A DNA stretch of 64,000 nt from Actinostola sp. cb2023. Lineage: Eukaryota > Cnidaria > Anthozoa > Actiniaria > Actinostolidae. The first letter of the stretch is position 1; each line of letters starts with the position of its first letter. The stretch is taken from assembly GCA_033675265.1 (NCBI GenBank), contig JAUJYZ010001097.1, positions 23,501 to 87,500 on the forward strand. The letters are read 5' to 3'. The notes beneath the pieces are model-generated. The model saw only the letters and a list, made by a program, of their open reading frames with translations, searched no databases and was not told the DNA's origin. Below are positions 1 through 11,800 of this stretch, piece after piece. Position numbers and translations under genes: made by a program.

Positions 1-1137
1 CTCCCCGACGAAATGAATGACCTCGAAAGGTAAGCGCGTGTGGGATTCCCGCTAAAGTCAATCTGTCGCGAAACTCGCGGACAAATACCGATTTAGTGAG
101 AGGAAATGAATGTTCTGTTGTGTCCAGTAAGACGAAGGCGGGCATGCGGGGTCTAGAAGGTATAAGCTGGCACATCAGATGATACAAACGAACCGGACAA
201 ATGCGTGACCCCGGGATAGGTAACAGAGGGAGTGAAAGAACTCGTTTACCGCATTGCATGGTTTTTGACCACTTAAAGGTAACGAGCAACCCCGATGAAC
301 TTCTGCTAATATCTTCCCTACATAAGTGCACGCTGGAATCAAATTTCTTAAGTGAAAGCGGGACTATATTTGACACCCTGGCAAATAGAAAAAAGGTGAA
401 GCTGAACGCGCACAACAAAACAACGTCGCGTCCATTGGAGAAGTCGCAGTTCCTAGCTATAGCCAACAACAATTCCGGTGTAACTGGCGGAGCACGCACT
501 GGAACATGCCGCGCCAGACGCTCTATACCCCTTAGGGTGATCTTAATCTCATAAGCTAGGAACTGCGACACTGATTCCCCGAGGATTATGTGTAAAAGTT
601 TAACGCCGCTCAAATAATTGCGGACAGACTCCGGAGTCATGTTACGGGATAGGAACTGACAATATAAGGATAAAACCTCAGTTGACGCCGGAACGGCACA
701 AAAACTAAAATAATGACAAAATAAAAGGTATGCTCGCCATTGCGTTCTGTGGTTCTTCTGAGTCCCTTCAGCGTACGCTGACCTCCGTGCAATATGACTG
801 CACTAAAGGCTGAAATACAACAACTGACGCTACACACGAGGTCGCAGAGAATACGATACGAACAGAATATTCTTAAAACCGGAAATGACGAAACCACCGG
901 TCTGGTTAGAATTAAATATTTTGACGTGGCTCAAAATAGGCCAATTGCATATCCAGATTTCACTCTAAATACAGTTTTATAGTTTTGTTTTTGCTTACTA
1001 AGCGATAATTTTATCATTTCTTGTCAAAATTGTGCTGAAATAATTGTCATTTCTCTACCCGATTACAGTAAGATCATCATGACAATTCAAACGTTCCACA
1101 TAAGTTGACTTTGAGCACCAGCTCACTGCTCCCAGTC
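1..1137. other. Unassigned AT-rich sequence without a recognised gene
   Basis: Short open frames exist here (for example 201-554 on the plus strand) but none shows a recognisable domain, conserved motif or convincing splice context. The only structure seen is a 16-bp inverted pair, 443-458 and 554-569, reading GTCGCAGTTCCTAGCT and its complement, which could form a hairpin with a loop of about 95 bases. It may be the edge of an unrecognised mobile element or the end of a gene lying to the left. Confidence 0.4.
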
Positions 1138-1315
1138 ATGTCCGCTGTCATATGTTATTGCAGGCGCGTGTACAAGTGATGTATATACGTGATGTTGACC
1201 GGTACCTGCAGAACACAACAGATTTATCACTGTTACGTGTCACCCTCCGAAAATAAAGTTCATTGATTGATTGATGTGATGTCCGCTGTCATATGTTAGT
1301 GCAGGCGCGTGTACA
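1138..1315 (+). mobile_element. Short retroelement 3' tail flanked by 37-bp direct repeats
   Basis: Positions 1138-1174 and 1279-1315 are copies of the same 37 bases with one mismatch. They bracket about 104 bases that end in CCCTCCGAAAATAAAG followed by TTGA repeats. A polyadenylation-like AATAAA followed by a short microsatellite tail is typical of the 3' end of a non-LTR retroelement or SINE, so the flanking repeats look like a long target-site duplication. A closely similar tail (ACCCTCTTTAAATAAAG plus CTTA repeats) occurs at 5580-5629. Confidence 0.5.
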
Positions 1316-2226
1316 TAGCTTAGAAATCGCTCCGACGGCAACTACATCTGAAACGATTGAATAACAGTTTTATGAACAATGTAGACTGTGCCAAGCTACA
1401 CAGGCTATATGGACAATGACTTTCCCTCGCATTGTGTTTCTTATTATGATGATACCAGAGCCAGCTGGGCTGTGATTTTTGTGGCTACTATCTCCATATA
1501 TTTTTTAAATGTCGATGACGTGGATATGAAATACGATACTGGATAGCGAATCAAAACATGAGGGGGCGAATGCGTGGAGTCGTTGCGTGTCAAGTTCAAA
1601 ATCGTCGATGGTTTAAGTGCCAGATAGGGATTTTACGACGTTTTCCCCATGTTTGAGGATCACCTTGGAGCTCAGATTCGGAAGCAGACTAGAGTTGTTC
1701 CGGTCAATAAACATGACCTTGTCAATAGCAATACTAGTAAGTGGTTATGCCTAAATACTAGTACATGTATGTGGACACAGCAATCGTCAAGGTGTAGTGA
1801 CATCAATACTATATACATTGATATTTCTAGACAATAACTATGTTTCATATTCTTTGTAGTATTTTTATAACTTTATATCTTTCACGCACTACAAAGATCA
1901 AATAGCGATGACTAGTTTCGTTCCTGTACGAACCTCTTCAATTAAATCGCTGATACAATGACTATGTTCAATTCAGAGCATTTGCTGTGTAGCTATAATA
2001 CATATTTAGAAATACTTGTGGTGGATCTCTGTTTCGCAACTGTTACTCGTTTAATACTTACAGCTTTCATGCATGTGAAATGAAGAAGGAAAATCAATTA
2101 CTGTAATTCTTTATCTATATCTATTCGATCGCTTCGCTCTTTTCCGCTCGATGCAAATTCCTCTGGAATCCAGGGTAGCAGTATATAGTCTCCCTCGCAT
2201 CCGATTTTTAAAATACTTTGTACATA

Positions 2227-2506
2227 CACCTATTTCGAAAAACGTTGTCGGTGAACTTGACCGTCAGCAAGCCTACGCGACCAGACCGAAAGGAAGCATG
2301 GGTATGTCAACATATTTTAATTTAGACATGGCCAAGCTAAATGCTATAGCGTTGTACTCTCGCTTGATGGTTATAAAAGCACAAATAGACATTCAGATGT
2401 TGCTCAACGTGATCATAAACATCAAAAGGTACCATCTACCCATGCTCCCTTTCGGTCTGGTCGCTTACGCTTGAGTTAAGTTCACAGACGTTTTTTGAAA
2501 TAGGTG
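2227..2506. mobile_element. TA-flanked foldback MITE (CACCTATTTC ends)
   Basis: The sequence starts CACCTATTTCGAAAAACG and ends with the complement, and the two arms of roughly 75 bases pair imperfectly. TA dinucleotides lie immediately outside (2225-2226 and 2507-2508), as expected for Tc1/mariner-type insertion. A sibling with the same ends sits at 53992-54258. No transposase is present, so this is a non-autonomous copy. Confidence 0.65.
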
Positions 2507-3115
2507 TATATACATACTGGACCATACTGAGTTGTACTGAAACGAACGAATCATTTCTCAAGTCCGGGAGTTCAAGATCGCTTTGTTATTAGATTTTGTG
2601 TTTAAAATAGCCTGTGGCTTTCATGTATTAAACATTCTCCTTTTCTCTGCACGCAATGATTATGGCGACCGCGACCTAAAACCATCATCGCCTATTTTAA
2701 ACTCATGAAATATTTAAATGATAAGGAAAACAAGGCGCTGTGTGACGGCCTATCTTAATTAATAAAATGGATGATCATACAAAATGATAATACAAAAATT
2801 TGTGACTATGGATTGAAAAATATAATATAACAAGACGCTCAATGAGCGTACACTCGGGCTTATGACAAGGACAATGTCAGTTGCGTGATCGAGGAGAGAC
2901 CTGACAATGACTGACAGTTGCGTGACGAGGGAGACTAGTATGTCTGATGAAGGGCTATGTACGATCTCGATTTACGAACATTGACCTTGCTCGCCTTAAA
3001 TGCTTTGATGTAGTTTTGAAGTACGATTTTTACGATTCCTTTTCCTTCTGAATTTTTCAAACGTGGAATAAAATAAACATCCATCATGAGTTACTGAAAA
3101 TAACTCGACTGGCTC

Positions 3116-3500
3116 GACTGTTTGCATGACTTCTGTACATATAGCTTTCTGTCAATAGATGGAGTTATACATCGTTGGTCGTGAGTTAAATTATAAACCT
3201 CGACTGTTTGCATGACTTCTGTACATATAGCTTTCTGTCAATAGATGTAGTTATACATCGTTGGTCGTGAGTTTAATTATAAATACTCGAGGACATAACT
3301 GTACACGTACTATTACAATTAGCAACAAACATGTACTCAAGGACATACGACTGTACTGTACACGTACTATTACAATTAGCAACAAACATGGCATAGCGAG
3401 GTCATGATAGTTTTTGAGTTCATTTCATTTACTTTTCAGTCTCGACTGGCTCAATTAGCAACAAACATGACAACATAGCGAGGTCTTGATACTTTTTGAG
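3116..3500. repeat. Short local tandem and direct repeats
   Basis: An 86-bp unit is present twice (from about 3117 and 3203), containing TTTGCATGACTTCTGTAC. It is followed by two or three partial copies of a unit with AATTAGCAACAAACATG and AGTTCATTTCATTT between 3300 and 3530. No coding content was recognised. Confidence 0.6.
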
Positions 3501-4066
3501 TTCATTTCATTTGCTTTTCAATTCATTTTTTGATGAGTTCGAGTTCGTGGAACGACGTTGTACAACAGCCGATAAAACACGGGCTTTAAACACGCTCATC
3601 TCACAGACAAAAGCATACGCCGATTCGTGTGGGCCCACTCTGAAAGATGTCGTTTCATTTATAACAACAAGGACATAACTGTACACGTACGATTTAGGTG
3701 ATCAAGCAGCTTCGGTGAGGTCGCTCATGTAAATGAAGCCTGTAGGAAGATTCACAAACGTATCTCTTCTTTGTGATACTACTGATTGATCTTATTGCTT
3801 CTTCTTGGTGACTGTTGATGTCAGAAATATTGAAGTATTTGAGTAAGAACGTTGAGTCCTGTGTGTCGTTTGTTTTTTTCTTATCTGCTGAGTAATCTTG
3901 AAACTCGATACGATTAAATACGTCGCATACTTTCTTCATTCTTTGACCGAACAAAACTACTACTACTACTACTACTACTACCGAAAAACCCATTTTATAA
4001 CTCGGGCTTCCTTCGGAAGGGCCCGAGTAATTAAGATACTGGCCAGCAGCATTTCCGTTTTGATGA

Positions 4067-4441
4067 CAATGGGGAGTTTGCAGGTGTTGCGTGACATTTT
4101 AAATTTTAATCCAACAAAAACAAAAATATAATATTTGAAAAGAGCACACCAAAATTAGCAAAAATTGAAATTTTGAAGTAATTTCGATAAATAGAGCGAA
4201 AGTTATGAGCGACCGAAGTTGGTATTTTTCTTAAGAAACATACAGTGGGCAACCGTACGTTTCTTAAGAAAAAAGCCAAATTCGGTCGCTCATAACTTTC
4301 GCTCTATTCATCGAAATTACTTCAAAATTTCAATTTTTGCTAATTTTGGTGTGCTCTTTTCAAATATTATATTTTTGTTTTTGTTGGATTAAAATTTAAA
4401 ATGTCACGCAACAAAATGTCACACCTGCAAACTCCCCATTG
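4067..4441. mobile_element. Long foldback element with about 170-bp arms
   Basis: The left arm begins CAATGGGGAGTTTGCAGG and the right arm ends with the complement. The arms match almost throughout and meet at a short central loop near 4240. The right arm carries a small internal duplication of GTCACGCAACAAAAT. Both arms contain an AAAGAGCAC-type motif shared loosely with the elements at 25182-25548, 41530-41895 and 56630-57366, so these may be one foldback superfamily. Confidence 0.75.
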
Positions 4442-4469
4442 ATACATATTGGGCTTGTGTCACCTGTCA

Positions 4470-4657
4470 CGTAACTTTTTTTTTTAATTTTTACCGAATA
4501 CAAACGAAAATATCATAGCTGGAAAGAGCATGCTAAAATTAGTTAAAATTGAAAATTTCTAAGGAATCAAGCAAATAAGACAAAAGTTAAAGGCTTTCAA
4601 AGTTTCCCGCTTTAATTGACAAGGATTTGGGTTTGGAGTGCAACAGCTGTTGCCCTC
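4470..4657. mobile_element. Half of a foldback element related to 41530-41895
   Basis: The stretch containing ATAGCTGGAAAGAGCATG and TTTCCCGCTTTAATTGAC matches one arm of the element at 41530-41895, but the other arm is missing. It directly abuts another palindromic element at 4658, so it is probably a copy broken by a later insertion or deletion. Confidence 0.5.
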
Positions 4658-4999
4658 CAACCACAGGTAGCCCAAGGTATCTATGAGAGGCTTGTTATCA
4701 AGCTGTATATAAGGCTTTGTATGGGACCTTAGGGCTCTGGTCGATAACTCCGTAAATAATAAAGCAAATAAGAAGAATCTTCCACTACTAAGGAGAATCT
4801 TCTTCAGCTAAAAATCGCCGGAATAACCTGAAATCGCTACCAGAGATCAACAACGACACAAACAACACTACAGGAAGGTTAGAGTTTATTGGCTTTATTA
4901 TTTACGGAGTTATCGACCAGAGCCTAAGGTACCATACAAAGTCTTTATATACAGCTCGATAACAAGCCTCTCATAGATACCTTGGGCTACCTGTGCTCC
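4658..4999. mobile_element. Foldback element with about 105-bp arms
   Basis: The left arm (about 4658-4766) contains AAGGTATCTATGAGAGGCTT and the right arm (about 4892-4999) carries its complement. The arms are imperfect but collinear. The spacer holds no open reading frame of note. It immediately precedes the 85-bp satellite. Confidence 0.65.
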
Positions 5000-5030
5000 A
5001 ACATACATTTCCATATAAAAAAGCAAACGC

Positions 5031-5722
5031 TTTGTTATCGGGATCCAAGATGGCCGCCATGACGTCACGTGCAACCATGTTGGAGGTACAAACAAGAGAA
5101 GCTAATGAGGAATTCTTTGTTATCGGGATCCAAGATGGCCGCCATGACGTCACGTGCAACCATGTTGGAGGTACAAACAAGAGAAGCTAATGAGGAATTA
5201 TTTGTTATCGGGATCCAACATGGCCGCCATGACGTCACGTGCAACCATGTTGGAGGTACAAATAAGAGAAGCTAATGAGGAATGCTTTGTCATTGGGATC
5301 CAACATGGCAGCCATGACGTCACGTGCAACCATGTTGGAGGTACAAACAGGAGAAACTAATGAGGAATTCTTTGTTATCGGGATCCAACATGGCCGCCAT
5401 GACGTCACGTGCAACCATGTTGGAGGTACAAACAAGAGAAGCTAATGAGGAATTCTTTGTTATCGGGATCCAACATGGCTGCCACGACGTCACGTGCAAC
5501 CATGTTGGTTGTACAAACAAGAGAAGCTAATGAGGAATGCTTTGTTATCGGGATCCAACATGGCCGCCACGACGTCACGTCACGTGTTACCCTCTTTAAA
5601 TAAAGTCTTACTTACTTACTTACTTACTTACGTGCAACCATGTTGGAGGTACAAATAAGAGAAGCTAATGAGGAATGCTTTGTCATTGGGATCCAACATG
5701 GCAGCCATGACGTCACGTGCAA
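5031..5722 (+). repeat. 85-bp satellite with CRE-like and YY1-like motifs
   Basis: Seven head-to-tail copies of an 85-bp unit run from about 5031 to 5577, and a further copy follows the small insertion at 5580-5629. Most units contain GGGATCCAACATGGCCGCC, a TGACGTCA palindrome (5060-5067, 5145-5152 and so on every 85 bases) and an overlapping CACGTG. Two copies have CGACGTCA instead. The array ends about 90 bases before the splice acceptor that feeds the glycosyltransferase start exon. Open frames inside it are by-products of the repeat. Confidence 0.85.
5580..5631 (+). mobile_element. Retroelement tail inserted in the 85-bp satellite
   Basis: The satellite unit is interrupted between its ACGT and GCAACC by about 50 bases ending in AAATAAAG and five CTTA repeats. 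The ACGT at each side could be a short target-site duplication. The tail resembles the one at 1215-1275. Confidence 0.5.
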
Positions 5723-5836
5723 ACCAACAGTAAGAGGACAGATAATTGAATATAAAATTATATGTGGTACACCATTTGTTTTAAAAATTGCAATTGGTTC
5801 CTTATTTCTTCAGAGTGCCATCCATCTAAGTGATCA

Positions 5837-8800
5837 ATGGATTTCATCAACATGAGATCTCTCTGGACTATGATCCGTCGTAAACTGTTGGTTTTTAGGC
5901 TTTGGCATGTGGTCAAAGTAATTACAGCTGTTGCATTTACTGGTTTTATACTTGTCCAGGTGAAGTTGCTCTTGAAAGATAAAACTGGCACATCGCATTG
6001 GAATTATGTCCAAAACTTCTTGGATGATGTGATTGGTAATTTTATTAATCCACGTGGTAAAGTCAATGTAGAAATATGGTATGGATTATGCCTGTTAAAT
6101 TTTAACGCTTTAAGACAGTATCCCTTGTTTCCATGGGAACCAAACGAAAGGTCATACCTGAAGGTTGGAGATACCTTAACACTCAACAAAGATGGAAATG
6201 CTTTTGCGATAAGGACCATGGGATACCTTCATCCTCCTTTAACTGGATATTATTCATTCCACCTACGTTCGCATACGATGGCCCAGCTTTGGCTTAGTAC
6301 AAGTGGACCAAGTAATGCAACCAAAATAGCTTATATCACACACAATGTTGTTGATAAACGTAGCTTGGACATTGGAAATTCAAAACCAGTATCTGTCAGT
6401 ACTTATCTGCGTACAGGAAGAAAGTATTATTTTGAAATATGGCAAGCAGTGAATGTCCCACTGGACAAAGAATTAGAGAAAACCAATGTACAGTGGATGT
6501 TGCCTGGTACAATAGACTTTGTTCATATTAATGGCAAGCATGTTTCTATATATTTTGCCCTTCATTTGCATAACCACAAGACACATAGGCCTTCAAATGA
6601 TACAGTTGTTGAATCATCTAGTTTGGAATTTTGTGATGATGAAGACGAATTTACTGGACCACTTTTTCCTTTAAATAAAACAATGACGACAGATAGAAGA
6701 ACAAAGCTGAATGTAACTAAGACAAATGTCTTATTAAACATTCCAGCAAATTCTTTGTCATATATGGAAATCAATGCAATGCCTTATTTGGAGCGCAGCA
6801 AACTTGACGTAGCCTTTTCAAAATGCCTGTATGGACCCAGTTACACGAAAAACTACGTATAAAAGATATGACGGCGTGTGGAACACCCGATACCCATTGT
6901 TATACCCGTACGATAATAGTTGGAATATCCACTGGGGATCACCATATACAAAGTCGTTTCACAATGATGATCGCTTTGAAGGAGCATTGTTCCTCAAGGA
7001 TGACGAAGCTGTATCGATTGTCCGTACTTTTATGAAGACACTTACAAAGAAATATCCTGGGTAAGTTATGAAGTCATGTGTACATTACTGAACAACTAAA
7101 GTAACCTCTGTTCAAAACCTAAATTCTCCTCCAGGCTCTTTGAGTTCGAAGGGAGAATTTGGATTTTGATCACAAGTTAATAATAATAACTAAAATTCAA
7201 GCATATTCTAAATTACATGTATTGAATTTACAGTAATGTATGTACATATGAATAAAGAAATGTATATACTAAACATTGATTCAACCACGTGAAATACCGT
7301 CGTATTCTGTAGAGTCTATATATTTTAATGCAAGCCTATATTATAAAAACAGTGTTATTGTACATGTAATTACCAATATTATTTTGCACAATAGCTATAG
7401 GACGTGTGTAGTTGTGGTACTTACAGATCTGCTAGAGTCGTACGCATTTTATCCAAGTTTTTCACTTTCAATGTGTCTAAAAGACATGTAGAAGCTTGCT
7501 AAGCTGTTTTACCTGTACTACTTACTACTAAAATAGCTAAACAGTCTTTCTTACCTGCAAGAAAATGAATAAAAAGCCAGAGTTTCTTGACATCTTCACA
7601 CTGACTCTGCAAATGCTTCATTTTTCCCGCTCTTTTGTGCACACGCGCCAACTACAACAACTACAACAACAACTTTATCAGCAGCCGTATTTTATCGAGT
7701 GTGCGTGACTGCTGACTATATCATTCGTGTGTTCATAAAGATGGTACCAAAAAATACCAAAAGAAAATTCAATCTTATTTCGGAAACTTTCTTTTTGCAG
7801 ATATGATATATTGTTGTATGATTCTATGTTTTGGGTTTCTTCGGAGTTGTTCTGCAATATATTTGACATAGTCACCGACGTTTCGGCGGACTTGGTCCGT
7901 CTTCTTCAGGGTTTGATGCGTATAGTTGTTTCCCTCTTGAATGCTTTATCTAAGAAGGGTTTCCATTGTTCCATTTGCGCATAGGTGTTCAATGGGCTCT
8001 TGTTGTTACTAATGACTCTTATGCTTTGAATGCTTTATCTAAGAAGGGTTTCCATTGTTCCATTTGCACATAGGTGTTCAATGAGGTCTTGTTGTTACTA
8101 ATGACTCTTATGCTTTGAATGCTTTATCTAAGAAGGGTTTCCATTGTTCCATTTGCACATAGGTGTTCAATGAGGTCTTGTTGTTACTAATGACTCTTAT
8201 GCTTTGAATGCTTTATCTAAGAAGGGTTTCCATTGTTCCATTTGCGCATAGGTGTTCAATGTGGTCTTGTTGTTGCTAATGACTCTTATGCTTTGAATGC
8301 TTTATCTAAGAAGGGTTTCCATTGTTCCATTTGCACATAGGTGTTCAATGAGGTCTTGTTGTTACTAATGACTCTTATGCTTTGAATGCTTTATCTAAGA
8401 AGGGTTTCCATTGTTCCATTTGCGCATAGGTGTTCAATGAGGTCTTGTTGTTACTAATGACTCTTATGCTTTGAATGCTTTATCTAAGAAGGGTTTCCAT
8501 TGTTCCATTTGCGCATAGGTGTTCAATGAGGTCTTGTTGTTACTAATGACTCTTATGCTTTGAATGCTTTATCTAAGAAGGGTTTCCATTGTTCCATTTG
8601 CACATAGGTGTTCAATGGGGTCTTGTTGTTACTAATGACTAATGACTCTTATGCTTTGAATGCTTTATCTAAGAAGGGTTTCCATTGTTCCATTTGCACA
8701 TAGGTGTTCAATGGGGTCTTGTTGTTACTAATGACTCTTATGCTTTGAATGCTTTATCTAAGAAGGGTTTCCATTGTTCCATTTGCCATAGGTGTTCAAT

Positions 8801-11800
8801 GGGGTCTTGTTGTTACTAATGACTCTTATGCTTTCAATGCTTTATCTAAGAATGGTTTCCATTGTTCCATATGCGCATAGGTGTTCAATGGGGTCTTGTT
8901 GTTACTAATGACTCTTATGCTTTGAATGCTTTATCTAAGAAGGGTTTCCATTGTTCCATATGCGCATAGGTGTTCAATGGGGTCTTGTTGTTACTAATGA
9001 CTCTTATGCTTTGAATGCTTTATCTAAGAAGGGTTTCCATTGTTCCATTTGTACATAGGTGTTCAATGGGGTCTTGTTGTTACTAATGACTCTTATGCTT
9101 TGAATGCTTTATCTAAGAAGGGCTTCCATTGTTCCATTTGCACATAGGTGTTCAATGAGGTCTTGTTGTTACTAATGACTCTTATGCTTTGAATGCTTTA
9201 TGTAAGAAGGGTTTCCATTGTTCCATTTGCACATAGGTGTTCAATGAGGTCTTGTTGTTACTAATGACTCTTATGCTTTGAATGGGGTCTTGTTGTTACT
9301 AATGACTCTTATGCTTTGAATTTATCTAAGAAGGGTTTCCATTGTTATTTGCACATAGGTGCTTTGAATGCTTTGCTTTATTTATGTAAGAAGGGTTTCC
9401 ATTGTTCCATTTGCACATAGGTGTTCAATGAGGTCTTGTTGTTACTAATGACTCTTATGCTTTGAATGCTTTATCTAAGAAGGGTTTCCATTGTTCCATT
9501 TGCGCATAGGTGTTCAATGAGGTCTTGTTGTTACTAATGACTCTTATGCTTTGAATGCTTTATCTAAGAAGGGTTTCCATTGTTCCATTTGCGCATAGGT
9601 GTTCAATAGGTGTTCAATGAGGTCTTGTTGTTGCTAATGACTCTTATGCTTTGAATGCTTTATCTAAGAAGGGTTTCCATTGTTCCATTTGCGCATAGGT
9701 GTTCAATGAGGTCTTGTTGTTACTAATGACTCTTATGCTTTGAATGCTTTATCTAAGAAGGTTTCCATTTTCCATTGTTCCATTTGCGCATAGGTGTTCA
9801 ATGAGGTCTTGTTGTTGCTAATGACTCTTATGCTTTGAATGCTTTATCTAAGAAGGGTTTCCATTGTTCCATTTGCACATAGGTGTTCAATGAGGTCTTG
9901 TTGTTACTAATGACTCTTATGCTTTCAATAGTTTCCAGGAATTTTCTTTTGTCTGTGTTGCTTTCTTGTTCGATGATTTTACTATTGTGCCATTCTATGT
10001 TGTTTGGGCAGATCTGGTCATGCTTTGCTAAACCTCCGTCGCCTGAATTCATTCGTTTGAGTTCTGATTCCATGTTGTTGTCGTCAATGTCCCTTTGGGT
10101 CAGTCTCACTTTGTCTTGGTGTTCTCTTTGTCTCGTTGCCCACTTTCTTTTTGTCTCTCCGATGTATTCATATCCTCCACATCCGCATGGGATCTTGTAA
10201 ACTACAAGTTGGATTGGCCTTCGTCTTGAGATCTTTAACTTTCATTCCCGACTTCATTGCAACTGAGAAGTTGTATTTCTGCGCAATGCCCTTGTAGGCC
10301 TGAGAGAGATAAAGCATTCTTAGATAAAGCATTCAAGAGGGAAAAAACTACACGCATCAATCCCTGAAGAAGACGGACTAAGTCCGCCGAAACGTCGGAG
10401 AAAATCTTGGAAAATCCAGGAAAATGAACTGATGAGTTAAGATTCCAGAGCTGGACCCGCTTTTCTCAATAGGGACCATACGCAATAGGGACCATACTCA
10501 ATAGGGACCATACTCAATAGGGACCATACTCAATAGGGACCATACGCAACAGGATGACGACGTTGAGGACGACGAAGTTCAAATAAAGTGTTTTGTTGTC
10601 TGTTGTTTTCATATTTGTTTCATATTCCGTGTTTTCACTAAATTTGCGCCGCCTTTGATGAATGACATCGTCTTTTTGTCGTCCGGTCGACTGAAAACAA
10701 CTATCTGTACAAACAACGAACTGACGTTCTCGTTGCGTCGTCAAACATAGGCATTTCACGTTGTAGTTTAGCACTCAACGCCTGGAGTTAAGACCAAATC
10801 GAGCTTATTTCATACATTCCAACAAGAAGTTATTGAATTTTCTAATTAGCGTTTTTGTTTCTCTGACGTCGTCGTCGTCCATTCCGTCTTCGATTCGTAA
10901 GGTCCCTAATAACTATATTGTGCGCGCGAAAACAAAAAAAGACGTAAAAATAATATGCGCGCGGAAGAAAATTTATCGCACGTAATCACTAGAACCCAGA
11001 TCACACTCTTCATTGCGCACGGAGGTAAAAGTGGGTCCAGTTCTGGACTAATGAAAGACAGGTTGTTTAATTTAAATGTAATAATAAATTAATTCTCAAA
11101 TCTTGGCTTGTTGAGTGTTCAAGTGCATATTTTTCTCAAAACACCTTTATGAAATTCTAGTCCAGTAGATTTACCAGCAATTGATCTTTTCAGGAAGTTT
11201 GACTTGTCCAGCATCGTCAACATAGAGAAAGTCCATGACAAGGAAAAGGGTGACAGATTATTCCTGGAATTGGTGTTACGCCGTCACCATGACAACAAGT
11301 TGTACCGAGTTTCAGAATTCTTTTATCGAGCGATTAATAGCCCAGCTAATCTGTGCCTTTTGGAGAATTTGCGTTGGAATCCTAACGTCTGGGTCAATGT
11401 TATTCTTAATGTGAAGAACCAAGCTGGCTGGGTGCTTTATTTTGTGAAGGAAATGGCGCGAATATTAAAAGAATCAAGTGAAGATCACGTGAATTTTATC
11501 ATCGTTGATTATGGTAATGATGGTATTGATATTGGACAAGAGATGGCCAGGTAATGATGACATATAGTCATTGAACATATGATGATTGATAATGATGATG
11601 AGAAAGATGTTGGTGATGATGATAACTGATAATAATGAACATGGTGGTGATGATGATAATGATTGATGATGGTGATGATGATGATGATAGAATACGTCAC
11701 TGAACACATGATTGACAATCAAGATGGTGATGATGATAATGATTGTTGATGGTGGTGGTGATGATGATAATGATTGATGATGGTGATGATGATGATGATC

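Larger units (their letters stand above)
7870..10410 (-). mobile_element. Decayed Penelope-like retroelement with amplified 3' coding end
   Basis: On the minus strand about 10303-9826 encodes the end of a Penelope-like polyprotein. A segment reading [15 protein letters not shown] is followed, after a frameshift, by the GIY-YIG endonuclease core [19 protein letters not shown] and REHQ. The reverse transcriptase is missing. The reading frame then runs into an 89-bp tandem array (7935-9930). Both borders carry the element's own terminus in opposite orientation: 10317-10410 on plus and 7870-7960 on minus. Each terminus has the end of the frame (DKAFKRE then a stop) followed by a hammerhead-like motif. 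Everything lies inside intron 1 of the glycosyltransferase gene. It is non-functional as a mobile element. Confidence 0.85.

Noticed and set aside
10424..10460. CTGATGAG word after the right retroelement end as a second hammerhead core
   Set aside because: No stem II and GAAA follow in the required order.
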